From the NCBI RefSeq assembly GCF_030161635.1, contig NZ_BSUO01000001.1, positions 3,453,199 to 3,517,198 on the forward strand: a stretch of DNA of 64,000 nt, written 5' to 3'. The position numbers and the translations under genes were made by a program. This document shows, in pieces, positions 1-8,649 of the stretch. Source of the stretch: Mobilicoccus caccae (lineage in GTDB: Bacteria; Actinomycetota; Actinomycetes; Actinomycetales; Dermatophilaceae). The notes below the pieces were generated by a model that was not told the origin of the DNA, made no database searches, and worked only from the letters and a program-made list of their open reading frames with translations. Within the stretch, counting starts at the first letter, position 1; each line of letters begins with the position of its first letter.

Positions 1-324
1 CCGTTGTCGACGTCGGCGAGCCGCAACCTGCCCCCGCAGCTGGCCGGTGCCGGGTCGGGGGTCTACAACACGACGCGGCAGATCGGCTCGGTGCTCGGCA
101 GCGCCGCCCTCGCCGCGCTCATGCAGTCCCGCCTCGCCCACCACCTGTCGACCGGGTCGGCCGCGCCGCACCTCGACCGCGGCATCGCCCTGCCCCCGGA
201 GATCGCCGCGAAGTTCTCGACGGCCCTGGCCGAGTCGATGCTGCTGCCCGCGACGATCCTGCTCGTGGGATGGGTCGCCGCCCTGTTCTTCGAGCGGCCC
301 CGGCACATGCGTCGCCCGAGGTAG
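1..324 (+). CDS. MFS drug exporter (DHA2/EmrB-QacA type), C-terminal fragment
   Basis: Only the last 107 or so residues are inside the window; the frame is open to the left edge, so the gene begins upstream. The visible part has the sequence around GVYNTTRQIGSVLGSAALAA, the helix that precedes the last membrane segments in 14-TM DHA2 proton-driven multidrug exporters, and a final hydrophobic segment LLPATILLVGWVAALFF followed by an Arg-rich cytoplasmic tail. The family exports toxic compounds across the cytoplasmic membrane. Substrate and regulator cannot be inferred because the N-terminal part is missing. The family assignment is fairly sure; the subfamily is less so. Confidence 0.75.
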   Translation, partial: PLSTSASRNLPPQLAGAGSGVYNTTRQIGSVLGSAALAALMQSRLAHHLSTGSAAPHLDRGIALPPEIAAKFSTALAESMLLPATILLVGWVAALFFERPRHMRRPR

Positions 325-384
325 CGACGGCAGCGTCCCCCGGATTCCTTCCCCCTGTCATGGGCCCTCGCTAGCCTGGGCACC

Positions 385-951
385 ATGACGGCACACGGAG
401 GTCCCGAACCCCAGGACCGCATCCCCCACCGACCGGCGACACCCGAGCTCGGCGACGACCGCATGCCCGTCATCAGGCCCGACGGGGTCATCGAGCAGCC
501 CCCGCCGGTCTCCGGTGAGGTCGCGCGGCGCCAGCAGGCGAGTCCACCGAGTCCGTCGGTCCCCCCGGAGACGAGCCTGACCGCGGTGCTGGGCGACTGC
601 CGTCGCGAGGGCCTGTGGCGCGTGGCCCGCACGACGCGGGTGTACTCGGTCATGGGAGACGTCGTCCTCGACCTGCGTCAGGCGGTCTTCGACGACGACC
701 TCGTGCAGATCTACGCCTACACGATGATGGGCGACGTCAAGGTCATCGTCCCGCCCGGATTCGAGGTGCACCTGCGGGGGTTCTCCCTGCTCGGCGACCT
801 CAAGCACAAGGACCACTCGGAGACGGGGACGCCGGTCGAGCGGCCGCGCACGGTGGTCATCACGTGCTCGGGGGTCATGGGCGACGTGAAGGTGAAGACC
901 CTCGACGTCGGCCAGGTCGAACCGAAGTGGTGGAAGCGCCGGAAGGGCTGA
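385..951 (+). CDS. LiaF-like (cell-wall-active antibiotic response) domain protein
   Basis: A 188-residue soluble protein. The N-terminal 60 residues are Pro-rich and look disordered. The C-terminal half has repeated strands of the form VMGDVVLDLR, MMGDVKVIVP and VMGDVKVKTL, the right-handed beta repeat of LiaF C-terminal-like domains (DUF2154/LiaF_C). Unlike Bacillus LiaF there is no DUF1707 SHOCT-like N-terminus and no membrane segment, so it is a soluble domain-only version. LiaF proteins sense envelope stress with a two-component system; no kinase or regulator lies nearby. The 3' end overlaps the antisense YihY gene by 77 bases. Confidence 0.75.
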   Translation: MTAHGGPEPQDRIPHRPATPELGDDRMPVIRPDGVIEQPPPVSGEVARRQQASPPSPSVPPETSLTAVLGDCRREGLWRVARTTRVYSVMGDVVLDLRQAVFDDDLVQIYAYTMMGDVKVIVPPGFEVHLRGFSLLGDLKHKDHSETGTPVERPRTVVITCSGVMGDVKVKTLDVGQVEPKWWKRRKG

Positions 952-2052
952 GCCCCTCGGCCTGTCGCGTGGCCGGCGTTCTCGGGGCCTCCGGCGACCC
1001 CACGTCCATGGCCCGACCGGTCTCCGGCCTGGTCGGCAGGAGCGAGCCCGTCACGGCGTGGTAGGGCCATTCGAGGGTGTGCGGCGCGGAGAGCGTGACG
1101 TAGTTGGGGCGCTCCGCCAGGCGGATGGCCTCCGGCGTCAACGGGAACGGCACCGGGGGCGGGTTGGCGGTCCAGGCCGCGACCAGCAGCGTGAGTCGCA
1201 CGCCGAGGTTGACCAGAAGCGCCAGCGTCGCGACGGCGGCGAAGGACGCGAGCACGGGATCGCTGACGGCACCGACCAGCGAGGTGCCCGCCAGCCGGAG
1301 CACTCCCGTGCCGCACGCGCCGAGGATCGCCCCGAGGACGAGGTCGCGCCGCACCACCCTGACCCCCGCGGTGACGCGGAAGAGCATGACGAACACCAGC
1401 GCGTCGACGAGGCCGGCCACGACGATGGCGGTCACCGTGAGCACCGGTGCCGTCACACCGTCGACGATCCCGAGCCACGCGAACAACGGACGACCCAGCG
1501 GTCCGACCGCCGTGGACAGCGTGAACGCCGTGAGGATGCCGAGCACGAGACCGATGAAACCGAGCAGATCGCGCCCCTTGCCGATGACGATCGGCAGCGG
1601 CGCACCCCGAGGCCGAACATCGCGCGCACGGCCCTCCGCAGACCGGTCATGACGCTGAGCGCGGCCCAGAAGGCGACGACCATGGAGATGAAGGTCACCG
1701 GGTTCCAGTAGGAGTCGACGATGAGGCTCGTCGGGTCGATCACCCCCTGCCCGCTGCCGTCGTCGATGAGGCCGGGGATCACGGAGTTGACCGCCGCGCG
1801 GGCGTCGTCGAGCAGGGAGGGGTTCTGCCCGAGGAAGGTGCGCCCGGCGTTGACGAGGATCGTCACCACCGCGGTCATCGACAACAGCGCCGACCAGGTG
1901 ACGCCACCGGAGAACAGGCCTCCACGTCCGAAGTGGTACCGCATGCCGGCGCGGGCGATGCGCGCCTCGAGCGTGCGTCGCCACAGCGCCCCCAGAGCTC
2001 CGCGCAGGCGGTCGGACGCCGATGTGGGGCGCCGGGGTGCGCGGTAGGCCAT
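875..2052 (-). pseudogene. YihY/BrkB family inner-membrane protein, one-base frameshift
   Basis: Two open frames on the minus strand together make one YihY/virulence factor BrkB protein. The N-terminal part (ATG at 2052) reads to about 1605 and contains SGGVTWSALLSMTAV and the DDGSGQGVIDPTSL segment. The C-terminal part continues in the next frame from PIVIGKGRDLLGFIGLVLG through several membrane helices to a NYVTLSAPHTLEW tail. The shift falls at a four-base C run (1605-1608); one extra base would restore the frame. The paralogue at 14468-15805 has the same order of motifs without interruption. YihY proteins are multi-spanning membrane proteins of unclear function. The stop at 875 lies inside the convergent LiaF-like gene, so the extreme C-terminus is uncertain. 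Confidence 0.7.
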
Positions 2053-2238
2053 GACGACAACCTAGTGCCGATCCACGGGCGGAGATCCTTCCCGTCCGTC
2101 CCATTCGCCCGACCTCGACGGGGAGGTCACCTGCGGCCCCGGCGAACTCCGCCGATCGTTCATCTGAGGTCCGATCGCCGGCCACGCGGCAGGTGCTCTA
2201 CTGCAGGCGCCCCTCCCTGCCTGCCTCCTGGAGTCATC

Positions 2239-3784
2239 ATGACGCCGCGCCTGTCCGCTGCCCTCGCCCTCGCGCTCACCCTTCCCGCCACGGCGGCCGT
2301 CGCGATCCCGTCCTCCGTGCAGGCCGCGCCGACGTCCGGGCCGGAGAAGACACCGCGCGTCACGCTCGTCCAGCGGTCGATCCTGCCCACCGGCACGTTC
2401 ACGCCCGGCAGCGAGCCCTCGGGGCACCTCGTCAAGGGCAACGAGGCGTTCCCGGCGCCGTTCCGCGGCCAGCCGGTCCAGGGCTTCTCCGCCACCCACC
2501 GTCTGGGCGACGGCAGCTATCTCGTCATGAGCGACAACGGATTCGGCGCCAAGGACAACAGCGCCGACTACCTGCTCGCCGTGCACCGCATCCGGCCGGG
2601 CAAGGCGGATGCGGGCAAGCCGGGCGCGCCGGCGAAGACGACGTTCATCAACACGGTCTTCACCCTGTCGGACCCCGACGGGCTCATTCCCTGGCAGATC
2701 TGGCGCGACGGCGGGTGCGCCGCGGCCACCGACAAGCCGGCCAACCTCACCTGCCCGAAGGCCGACCGCGCGCTCACGGGTTGGGACTTCGACCCGGAGT
2801 CGATGCAGGTGGCCGCCGACGGCACGTTCTGGTTCGGCGAGGAGTTCGGCCCCTACCTGCTGCACACCGATCAGTTCGGCCGCCTGCTGTCGCCGCCGGT
2901 GCCGACGCCAGGGGTCAAGTCACAGTCCAACCCGACGCTGCGCGCCGGTGAGAAGCCGAACCTGGCCAACTCCAAGGGATTCGAGGGCATGGCGATGTCT
3001 CCGGACCGGCGCACCCTCTACCCGCTGCTCGAGGGCGCCACGGCCGAGGACAAGGCCGCCGGCCGCGCGAGCGACCTGCGCATGTTCGAGGTGTCGATCG
3101 CGAAGCACCGCGCCCGGTACACGGGTGCGCTGTGGCGGTACCGCATGGAATCGCCCGAGCACGCCATCGGCGACATGATCGCCGTCAACGATCACCAGTT
3201 CCTCGTCATCGAGCGCGACAACCTGCAGGGCGCCGAGGCGAGGTTCAAGCGGATCTACCTCGCGGACATCAAGGGCGTGAAGTCCGGCGGATACGTGCGC
3301 AAGCAGCTCGTGGCCGACCTCATGGACGTCGCCGACCCGAAGAACGTCGGGGGCCAGGGCGAGCGGTTCACCTTCCCGTTCTTCACCATCGAGGACGTCG
3401 AGATCGTCGACCGCGACACGATCGCCGTGATGAACGACAACAACTTCCCGGCGATGGGTGGCCGCGGCCCGAAGGTTCCCGACGAGAACGAGTACATCGA
3501 GCTGGGCCTGCCCACGCCGCTGGAGGTGGACAAGCGTCTGCTCGGATCGTTCGTCCCGTACGGCCCGCAGAAGGGAAAACCCCGACTCGCACGTCTTCAA
3601 CGTCGACAAGCCGCTGCAGGCCGGGTCCCGCTGGCTGGAGTACTACGGCATCAGCGGCTCGGCCGACGACCTCACCCGCATCACCACCGACGGCTCCGAG
3701 AACAACACCAACTGGATCAAGATGCGGATCAACCGCACCGGCGAACCGATCTCGTTCGTCCAGGTGCCGTACTCCCGGTACTGA
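2239..3784 (+). pseudogene. Secreted phytase-like esterase (PF13449), frameshift near 3' end
   Basis: The ATG at 2239 is preceded by CTGGAG and starts a classic signal peptide (basic MTPR, hydrophobic core, probable cleavage after SSVQA). Residues 45-440 match the esterase-like activity of phytase family: MSDNGFGAKDNSADYLL, GWDFDPESMQ, WFGEEFGPYLL, KGFEGMAMSPD, DNLQG and MNDNNFP are the acidic motifs of this beta-propeller. At 3573-3583 (GGGAAAACCCC) the frame must slip by removing one base; it then continues as NPDSHVFNVDKPLQAGSRWL to the stop at 3784. The enzyme is predicted to be exported and to act on phosphoesters. The last 75 residues are not typical of the family, so the shift could also be a real 3' replacement. 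Confidence 0.65.
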
Positions 3785-3802
3785 GGCGCCCGCAGCGACG
3801 TG

Positions 3803-3834
3803 GGTGGGGTTCGGCCGGCAGGCCGAACCCCACC
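3803..3834 (+). terminator. Strong hairpin after the phytase-like gene
   Basis: A 14-bp perfect stem (GGTGGGGTTCGGCC pairing with GGCCGAACCCCACC) encloses the 4-base loop GGCA. It starts 19 bases after the stop codon at 3784. There is no T tract, as is common for GC-rich actinobacterial terminators. Confidence 0.7.
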
Positions 3835-3949
3835 GCCGTCGTAGCGAGTGAGGCTTCCACGTGGTTCGTCGCCGTCTGATGGATCACAACGCAGTGCCAC
3901 CGGGGCGAATCGGGCTCCGCCCAGGGCATCTCGTCTCTATCCTCAGGCC

Positions 3950-5143
3950 ATGAACTCGCGCAAGATCGGTCTGCTGCCGCGGATCCTCATCGCCATCGTC
4001 CTCGGCATCATCTGTGGACTCTTCTTCCCCGACTGGCTCACCAAGGTCTTCGTCACCTTCAACGGCCTGTTCGGAGGATTCCTGTCCTTCATCATCCCGC
4101 TGATCATCCTGGGCCTCATCGCGCCGGCGATCTCCGAGCTCGGCAAGGGCGCCGGTAAGTGGCTCGCCGTGACGACGGCCATCGCCTACGGCTCGACGAT
4201 CTTCGCGGGGCTCTTCGGATTCGGGGCGGCGATGGCGTTCCTGCCGACGCTGCTGGCCGGGCGTCAGGCGGCCTCGTTCACCAACCCCGAGGAGGCTCTG
4301 CTCACCCCGTACTTCACGGTGGAGATGCCGCCGGTGTTCGGGGTCATGACCGCGCTCCTGCTGGCGTTCACCATCGGCGTCACGCTCACGGTCATCCAGG
4401 GCGAGACGTTGCAGCGGGGGTTCGTCGAGTTCCGCGAGATCATCAACAAGGTCATCACCGCGGTCATCATCCCGCTGCTGCCGCTGTACATCTTCGGCAT
4501 CTTCCTCAACATGACGGCCGTCGGTGAGGTCTGGGCCATCATCTCGACGTTCCTCGGCGTCATCCTCATGGTGTTCGCGCTGACGGTGGTGCTGCTGCTG
4601 ATCCAGTTCACCATCGCGGGCGCCGTGGCGCGCCGCAACCCGTTCAGGATGCTCAAGACGATGCTGCCGGCGTACGCCACCGCGTTGGGGACGTCGTCCT
4701 CGGCCGCGACCATCCCGGTGACGTTGCGCCAGGCGATCGTCTCGGGCGTCTCGGAGCCGGTCGCCTCGTTCGTCATCCCCCTGTGCGCGACGATCCACCT
4801 CGCCGGTTCGACCATCAAGATCACGGTGTTCTCCCTGGCCGTGATGATGCTCTACGGCATCCCGATCGACCCTCTGACCGTCGTGGGCTTCATCATGATG
4901 CTCGGCATCACGATGGTGGCGGCGCCCGGCGTGCCCGGCGGCGCGATCATGACCGCCGCCGGTCTGCTCACCTCGATGCTCGGGTTCACCGAGCCGCAGG
5001 TCGGGCTGATGATCGCCACGTACATCGCCATCGACTCCTTCGGCACGGCCACCAACGTCACCGGTGACGCCGCGATCGCCACGGTCGTCGACAAGATGAC
5101 CGAGCGAAACCACCGCCGGGTCGAAGCGCGCCAGGTCGCCTGA
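3950..5143 (+). CDS. Dicarboxylate/amino acid:cation symporter (DAACS family)
   Basis: A 397-residue membrane protein, normal length for the GltP/SstT/DctA (SDF) family. The start ATG at 3950 follows TATCCTCAGGCC and gives the usual short basic N-terminus before the first helix (RILIAIVLGIICGLFF). Family hallmarks visible are the Ser-rich loop ALGTSSSAATIPVTL (re-entrant hairpin 1), the hydrophobic run ending in MMLGITMVAAPGVPGG, and the C-terminal IDSFGTATNVTGDAAIATVV that forms the substrate and sodium site. It imports acidic amino acids or C4-dicarboxylates with Na+ or H+. It is monocistronic, with a hairpin after the stop. The exact substrate is not predictable. Confidence 0.88.
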   Translation: MNSRKIGLLPRILIAIVLGIICGLFFPDWLTKVFVTFNGLFGGFLSFIIPLIILGLIAPAISELGKGAGKWLAVTTAIAYGSTIFAGLFGFGAAMAFLPTLLAGRQAASFTNPEEALLTPYFTVEMPPVFGVMTALLLAFTIGVTLTVIQGETLQRGFVEFREIINKVITAVIIPLLPLYIFGIFLNMTAVGEVWAIISTFLGVILMVFALTVVLLLIQFTIAGAVARRNPFRMLKTMLPAYATALGTSSSAATIPVTLRQAIVSGVSEPVASFVIPLCATIHLAGSTIKITVFSLAVMMLYGIPIDPLTVVGFIMMLGITMVAAPGVPGGAIMTAAGLLTSMLGFTEPQVGLMIATYIAIDSFGTATNVTGDAAIATVVDKMTERNHRRVEARQVA

Positions 5144-5157
5144 CCCGAAGCCACCGC

Positions 5158-5190
5158 AAGCGCCGCCCGCATCTCCCACGGGCGGCGCTT
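5158..5190. terminator. Bidirectional hairpin terminator
   Basis: A 12-bp perfect stem, AAGCGCCGCCCG pairing with CGGGCGGCGCTT, has a 9-base loop. It lies between the convergent symporter (stop 5143) and PfkB kinase (stop 5198) and reads AA...TT at its edges, so it can serve both strands. Confidence 0.75.
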
Positions 5191-5197
5191 CGCGTGC

Positions 5198-6118
5198 TCA
5201 CCGACGGGCGAACTCGCGTGCCCGGTCCAACCACGCCCGGGTGCCTCTGGTCTCACAGGATCGTGACGCGACCGTTGCAGCGACCTCGAGAGGGTCGGGG
5301 ACACCGGCGGCGAGGCCCCACGCGTAGGCGCCGTGCAGGGCGTCGCCGGCGCCGAGGGTGTCGAGGGCCTCCACGAGGGGAGGACGGGTCCGTCCGTTCA
5401 CGAGCGTGCCGCCGGGCTCACGCTCGATCCAGGCGATGTCTCCCCCACCGGCGGTGATTCCGGCCAGTCGATGTCCCGACCCGGTGCCGATGATCCGCAT
5501 GAGTCGACCGAGACGGGCCTCCACCGACTCCTCACGCCCCTCGAGTCGGAACGCGGCCGAGGCGAGGACGTGGGTGCATCCCGGGAACAGGTCGCGCATC
5601 GGCGGCTTCCACCGACCCGCATCGAGGACCCGCGGCACACCGAGACGAGCACCGTGGCCCAGCGCTGCGGCAGCGAGGTCCGGGTGGTGTCCGTCGACGA
5701 GGACGACGTCGACCTCGGGCATCGCGCCCTCCGAGGCTGGATCGTCAGCGGCGTCTGGGGCGTCAGGGGCGTCGATCGCGGCGGAGGTCGCGTCGAGACC
5801 GACCACGCGCCGGGTCCCGTCCGACTCCACCGTGATGCTCGAGACCGGCGGCGTGCCGTCACGGGCCACGTCGACGAGCCGCACTCCGCAGCCGGCGAGG
5901 TCGGCGCGGATCAGGTCGGCGGCGGGTCCGTCACCTACGCGCGAGAGCAGCGTCGCCTCCCCGCCGAGGGCCGCGAAGACGACGGCCGCGTTGAGGGCCG
6001 GGCCACCTCCGGCCAGGAGCTGCCAGGTCGCGGTCACCTTCTCGTCAGGCCCCGGCGCACGCTCGACGTGGCTGACGACGTCGAGCGTGGCCAACCCGGC
6101 GAACAGTCCTCGGATCAC
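5198..6118 (-). CDS. PfkB-family carbohydrate kinase
   Basis: A 306-residue ribokinase/PfkB-fold kinase. The GTG at 6118 was chosen because the protein then begins VIRGLFAGLATLDVV, the normal first strand; the frame is open further upstream but the extra residues are not family-like. Visible motifs are LAGGGPALNAAVVFAALGG (PfkB signature 1, substrate and lid region), LVDGHHPD, and DTLGAGDALHGAYAWGLA near residue 255, which has the anion hole and catalytic Asp of signature 2. It should transfer phosphate from ATP to a sugar or sugar-like alcohol; the substrate is not evident. An Asp/Ala-rich insert (DAPDAPDAADDPASEGA) sits in the middle. No sugar-pathway genes are adjacent. Confidence 0.85.
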   Translation of the reverse strand: MIRGLFAGLATLDVVSHVERAPGPDEKVTATWQLLAGGGPALNAAVVFAALGGEATLLSRVGDGPAADLIRADLAGCGVRLVDVARDGTPPVSSITVESDGTRRVVGLDATSAAIDAPDAPDAADDPASEGAMPEVDVVLVDGHHPDLAAAALGHGARLGVPRVLDAGRWKPPMRDLFPGCTHVLASAAFRLEGREESVEARLGRLMRIIGTGSGHRLAGITAGGGDIAWIEREPGGTLVNGRTRPPLVEALDTLGAGDALHGAYAWGLAAGVPDPLEVAATVASRSCETRGTRAWLDRAREFARR

Positions 6119-6292
6119 CCACTCAGGGTAGGAAGGTCCACACGTTCCAGACCGAGGAGCCCTTTCCGGCACCGCCTACAGGAGTGGACGCCTCTACGCG
6201 CACCGGACATTCGCGGCGTCGCCGAGCCGAGTGCACCGAGATCCGGTGGCCCCCGGGTTGGGTCGGGCTCCGATTCGCGGGAGAATCCAGAC

Positions 6293-7240
6293 ATGCGAGC
6301 TGCAGTGATCGACCGCTTCGGCGGCCCGGACGAATTCCGCATCGTCGACGACGCCCCCGCTCCGAGTGCGGGCGCGGGTGAGGTCGTGGTGCGCGTGAGC
6401 GCGGCCGGCGTCAACCCGCTCGACTACAAGATCCGCGACGGATCCTCGGGCATGGCCTCCCGTCTGCGCGACGAGGACTTCCCGCTCATCCTCGGCCGTG
6501 AGTGCTCCGGCGTGATCACGGAGGTCGGCGAGGGGGTCACCGACCTCGCCGTCGGCGACCGGGTCTTCGGGATGGCACCCCTGGACAACAAGGGCCAGTG
6601 CTACGCCGAACTCACCGCGCTCCCCGCGGACGCGCTCGCGCGCTCACCCGAGGGCGTCGAGGACACGACGCTCGGCGGGCTCTCGCTCGTGGGACTCACT
6701 GCGTGGGTGGCCGTGCACGACCTGGCCGAGGTGACCGGCGACGACATCGTGCTCGTGCACGGCGGAGGCGGCGGTGTGGGCCACCTCGCCGTCCAGTTGG
6801 CCGCGGCCACCGGCGCGCAGGTCTACGCCACCGCGTCGGCGCGCAACGCCGAGCGGATCACCGCGGCGGGCGCCACCCACGTCGACTACGGGCAGGAGGA
6901 CTTCGCCCAGGTCACGCCGCGCCCGACGGTCATCATCGACTGCGTGTACTTCGGCACCTACGAGCCCTCCCTGGACCACCTGGCCGAGGGCGGACGCCTC
7001 GTGCTCCTGCCCTCCCTCGCCGACCTCGGCCCCGCCAAGGAGCGCGGCATCGAGGCGTCGATCCCGACGATCGCGCCCGACCGGGAGCGGCTCGATGCCC
7101 TGGCGAGCCGGGTCGCGGACGGGTCGTTGACGCTGACCGTCGCCGATGCCCTCCCGTTGTCGGAGGTCGCCCGGGCGCACCAGATCCTCGAGGACGGGCA
7201 CGCCCCCGGCAAGATCGTCCTGGCCGTCGCCGGCGAGTGA
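6293..7240 (+). CDS. NADP-dependent zinc-less alcohol dehydrogenase (quinone oxidoreductase-like)
   Basis: 315 residues, MDR superfamily without the structural-zinc Cys lobe. The ATG at 6293 starts MRAAVIDRFGGPDEFRIVDD, the usual beginning of quinone oxidoreductase/zinc-binding-dehydrogenase-like proteins. Residues 35-100 form the GroES-like domain (GVNPLDYKIRDG, RECSGVITEVGEGVTDLAVGDRVFG). The Rossmann fold is marked by VLVHGGGGGVGHLAVQLA near residue 150. It probably reduces quinones or enones with NADPH in the cytoplasm. The stop overlaps the GTG of the next gene (GTGA), indicating translational coupling to a TRIC-type channel protein. The substrate is unknown. Confidence 0.85.
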   Translation: MRAAVIDRFGGPDEFRIVDDAPAPSAGAGEVVVRVSAAGVNPLDYKIRDGSSGMASRLRDEDFPLILGRECSGVITEVGEGVTDLAVGDRVFGMAPLDNKGQCYAELTALPADALARSPEGVEDTTLGGLSLVGLTAWVAVHDLAEVTGDDIVLVHGGGGGVGHLAVQLAAATGAQVYATASARNAERITAAGATHVDYGQEDFAQVTPRPTVIIDCVYFGTYEPSLDHLAEGGRLVLLPSLADLGPAKERGIEASIPTIAPDRERLDALASRVADGSLTLTVADALPLSEVARAHQILEDGHAPGKIVLAVAGE

Positions 7241-7887
7241 GTCTGCTCTTCGCGGTCGACCTCCTCGGGGTCTTCTGCTTCGCGCTGTCCGGGGCCCTGC
7301 TGGCCTCGAGCAAGCGGTTCGACATCCTCGGATCGCTGCTGCTCGGGGGCCTGGCGGGGCTCGGCGGCGGCATCACCCGCGACCTCCTCATCGACATCGG
7401 GGTGCCGGTCGCGTTCGACAACCCGGCGTACTTCGTCGCGCCGTTGCTCGCCGCGGTCGTCGTCAAGGTCGGGCTGCTCGGTCCCGGACGTCTGCGACGG
7501 ACGTTGCTGCTGTTCGACGCCGGCGGGCTCGCGCTGTTCTGCGTCAGTGGCACGCTCATCGCGCTGGGCGCGGGACTCAACCCGATCGGCGCCGCGCTCA
7601 TGGGGGTCACGACGGCTTGCGGCGGAGGGCTCTTGCGCGACGTCGTCGCCAACGAAGTACCACAGATCATCCGCCGCGACGGCGGCCTCTACGCGGTCCC
7701 CGCCGCCGTGGGAGCCGGGCTCGTCGCCCTGTCGTGGCAGCTGGGTCACAACCCGGACGTGCGGGTGGGCCCCGCCGAGATCATCGTCATCGTGCTCGTC
7801 TTCACCTTCCGAGGGCTCGCCCTACGGCAGGGCTGGCGCCTGCCCCCGGCCGGACCGGTCCCCCCGCGCTCCGGCGAGGTCCGCTGA
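7237..7887 (+). CDS. Trimeric intracellular cation (TRIC) channel family protein, YadS/UPF0126 type
   Basis: A 216-residue integral membrane protein starting with GTG inside the stop of the preceding gene (GTGA). It shows the two-fold repeated three-helix units of prokaryotic TRIC proteins: LLGVFCFALSGALLASSKRFD followed by GGLAGLGGGITRDLL in the first repeat, and LALFCVSGTLIALGAG followed by TTACGGGLLRDVVANEVP in the second. The Gly-rich GGGxxRD kinks line the pore in characterised members. Family members form trimeric potassium-permeable channels; the physiological role in bacteria is unclear. The C-terminus stops 3 bases before the stop of the convergent OB-fold gene. Confidence 0.85.
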   Translation: MSLLFAVDLLGVFCFALSGALLASSKRFDILGSLLLGGLAGLGGGITRDLLIDIGVPVAFDNPAYFVAPLLAAVVVKVGLLGPGRLRRTLLLFDAGGLALFCVSGTLIALGAGLNPIGAALMGVTTACGGGLLRDVVANEVPQIIRRDGGLYAVPAAVGAGLVALSWQLGHNPDVRVGPAEIIVIVLVFTFRGLALRQGWRLPPAGPVPPRSGEVR

Positions 7888-7890
7888 GTC

Positions 7891-8513
7891 CTACGTGGTC
7901 ACCTTCATCGAAGCGGCGTTCATCGTGTAACCGATCACCTCACCGACGCCCCGCATCTCGCCGACGACGGTGATCTTCTGCCCCTTCTTGAAGCCGGCGA
8001 CAGTCGATCGCTGGCCCTCGTCGAGAAAGACCTGCACCCCGGTCAGGGTGACACTGTCGCCCTTGGTGGGTCCCAGGCTGAAGTAGTCGCCCGAGGAATC
8101 GATGTTGGTCAGGGTTCCCGTCACCTGCACCATTTTGCCCTTGTACTTGTCCGCCGCGGACAAGGCGTTCTCGTCCAACTCCTTCAGCAACGCATCAGCC
8201 GTCACCGTGAACTCCGGCTCGGTCGACGTCGCTGCAGGCTCTCCTCCCGGCTGCGCCTGCCCCCCTGGGACGTGCCGTCCGGGGCCATGACCGCCGTCGT
8301 GGCAGCCAGCAGCGCCGCAGCCCCGCATCCACCGAACAGCAGCAGCCCGAGCGCCACGATCATCGAAACCACGCACCCCACCCGCTTGTACCAGGGACGC
8401 TTACCGGGCGGCGGGTAGGCGCCGTACGCCCCCGGATGCGGACCACGGGAACCCGGGCCGTACTGCCCCGGGCGACCGCTGAAGTCGGGATTCTCTCCGG
8501 GATGATGTGACAT
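7891..8513 (-). pseudogene. Membrane-anchored OB-fold (tRNA_anti-like) protein, one-base frameshift
   Basis: Starts at ATG 8513 (MSHHPGENPDF) with a Pro/Gly-rich cytoplasmic region (PHPGAYGAYPPPGKRPWYK), then one membrane segment (VVSMIVALGLLLFGGCGAAALL). After the shift at 8260-8265 (a six-base C run on the plus strand; one more base restores the frame) the extracytoplasmic part reads FTVTADALLKELDENALSAA, then KGKMVQVTGTLTNID and GQKITVVGEMRGV, a small OB-fold of the tRNA_anti-like class (PF12869). Such proteins are uncharacterised envelope proteins. The intact coding potential on both sides of the run suggests a sequencing deletion. Confidence 0.65.
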
Positions 8514-8649
8514 GAACGAGCCTCTCGAACGAAGGGCTTCCGCTCGCACCGAGGTGGCCAGGAAGGTTGGTGGCGAACAAGGCTCCCAGTATGTCGACCC
8601 GCGGCAGCCCTGTCCCGACAGGCCCCAGCCGTTTTCGGCGCCGAGCCGA

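Noticed and set aside
3884..5179. 431-codon minus-strand open frame opposite the DAACS symporter
   Set aside because: Highly charged, repetitive Asp/Arg/Gly composition typical of an antisense frame; the plus strand has a full membrane-protein family match.
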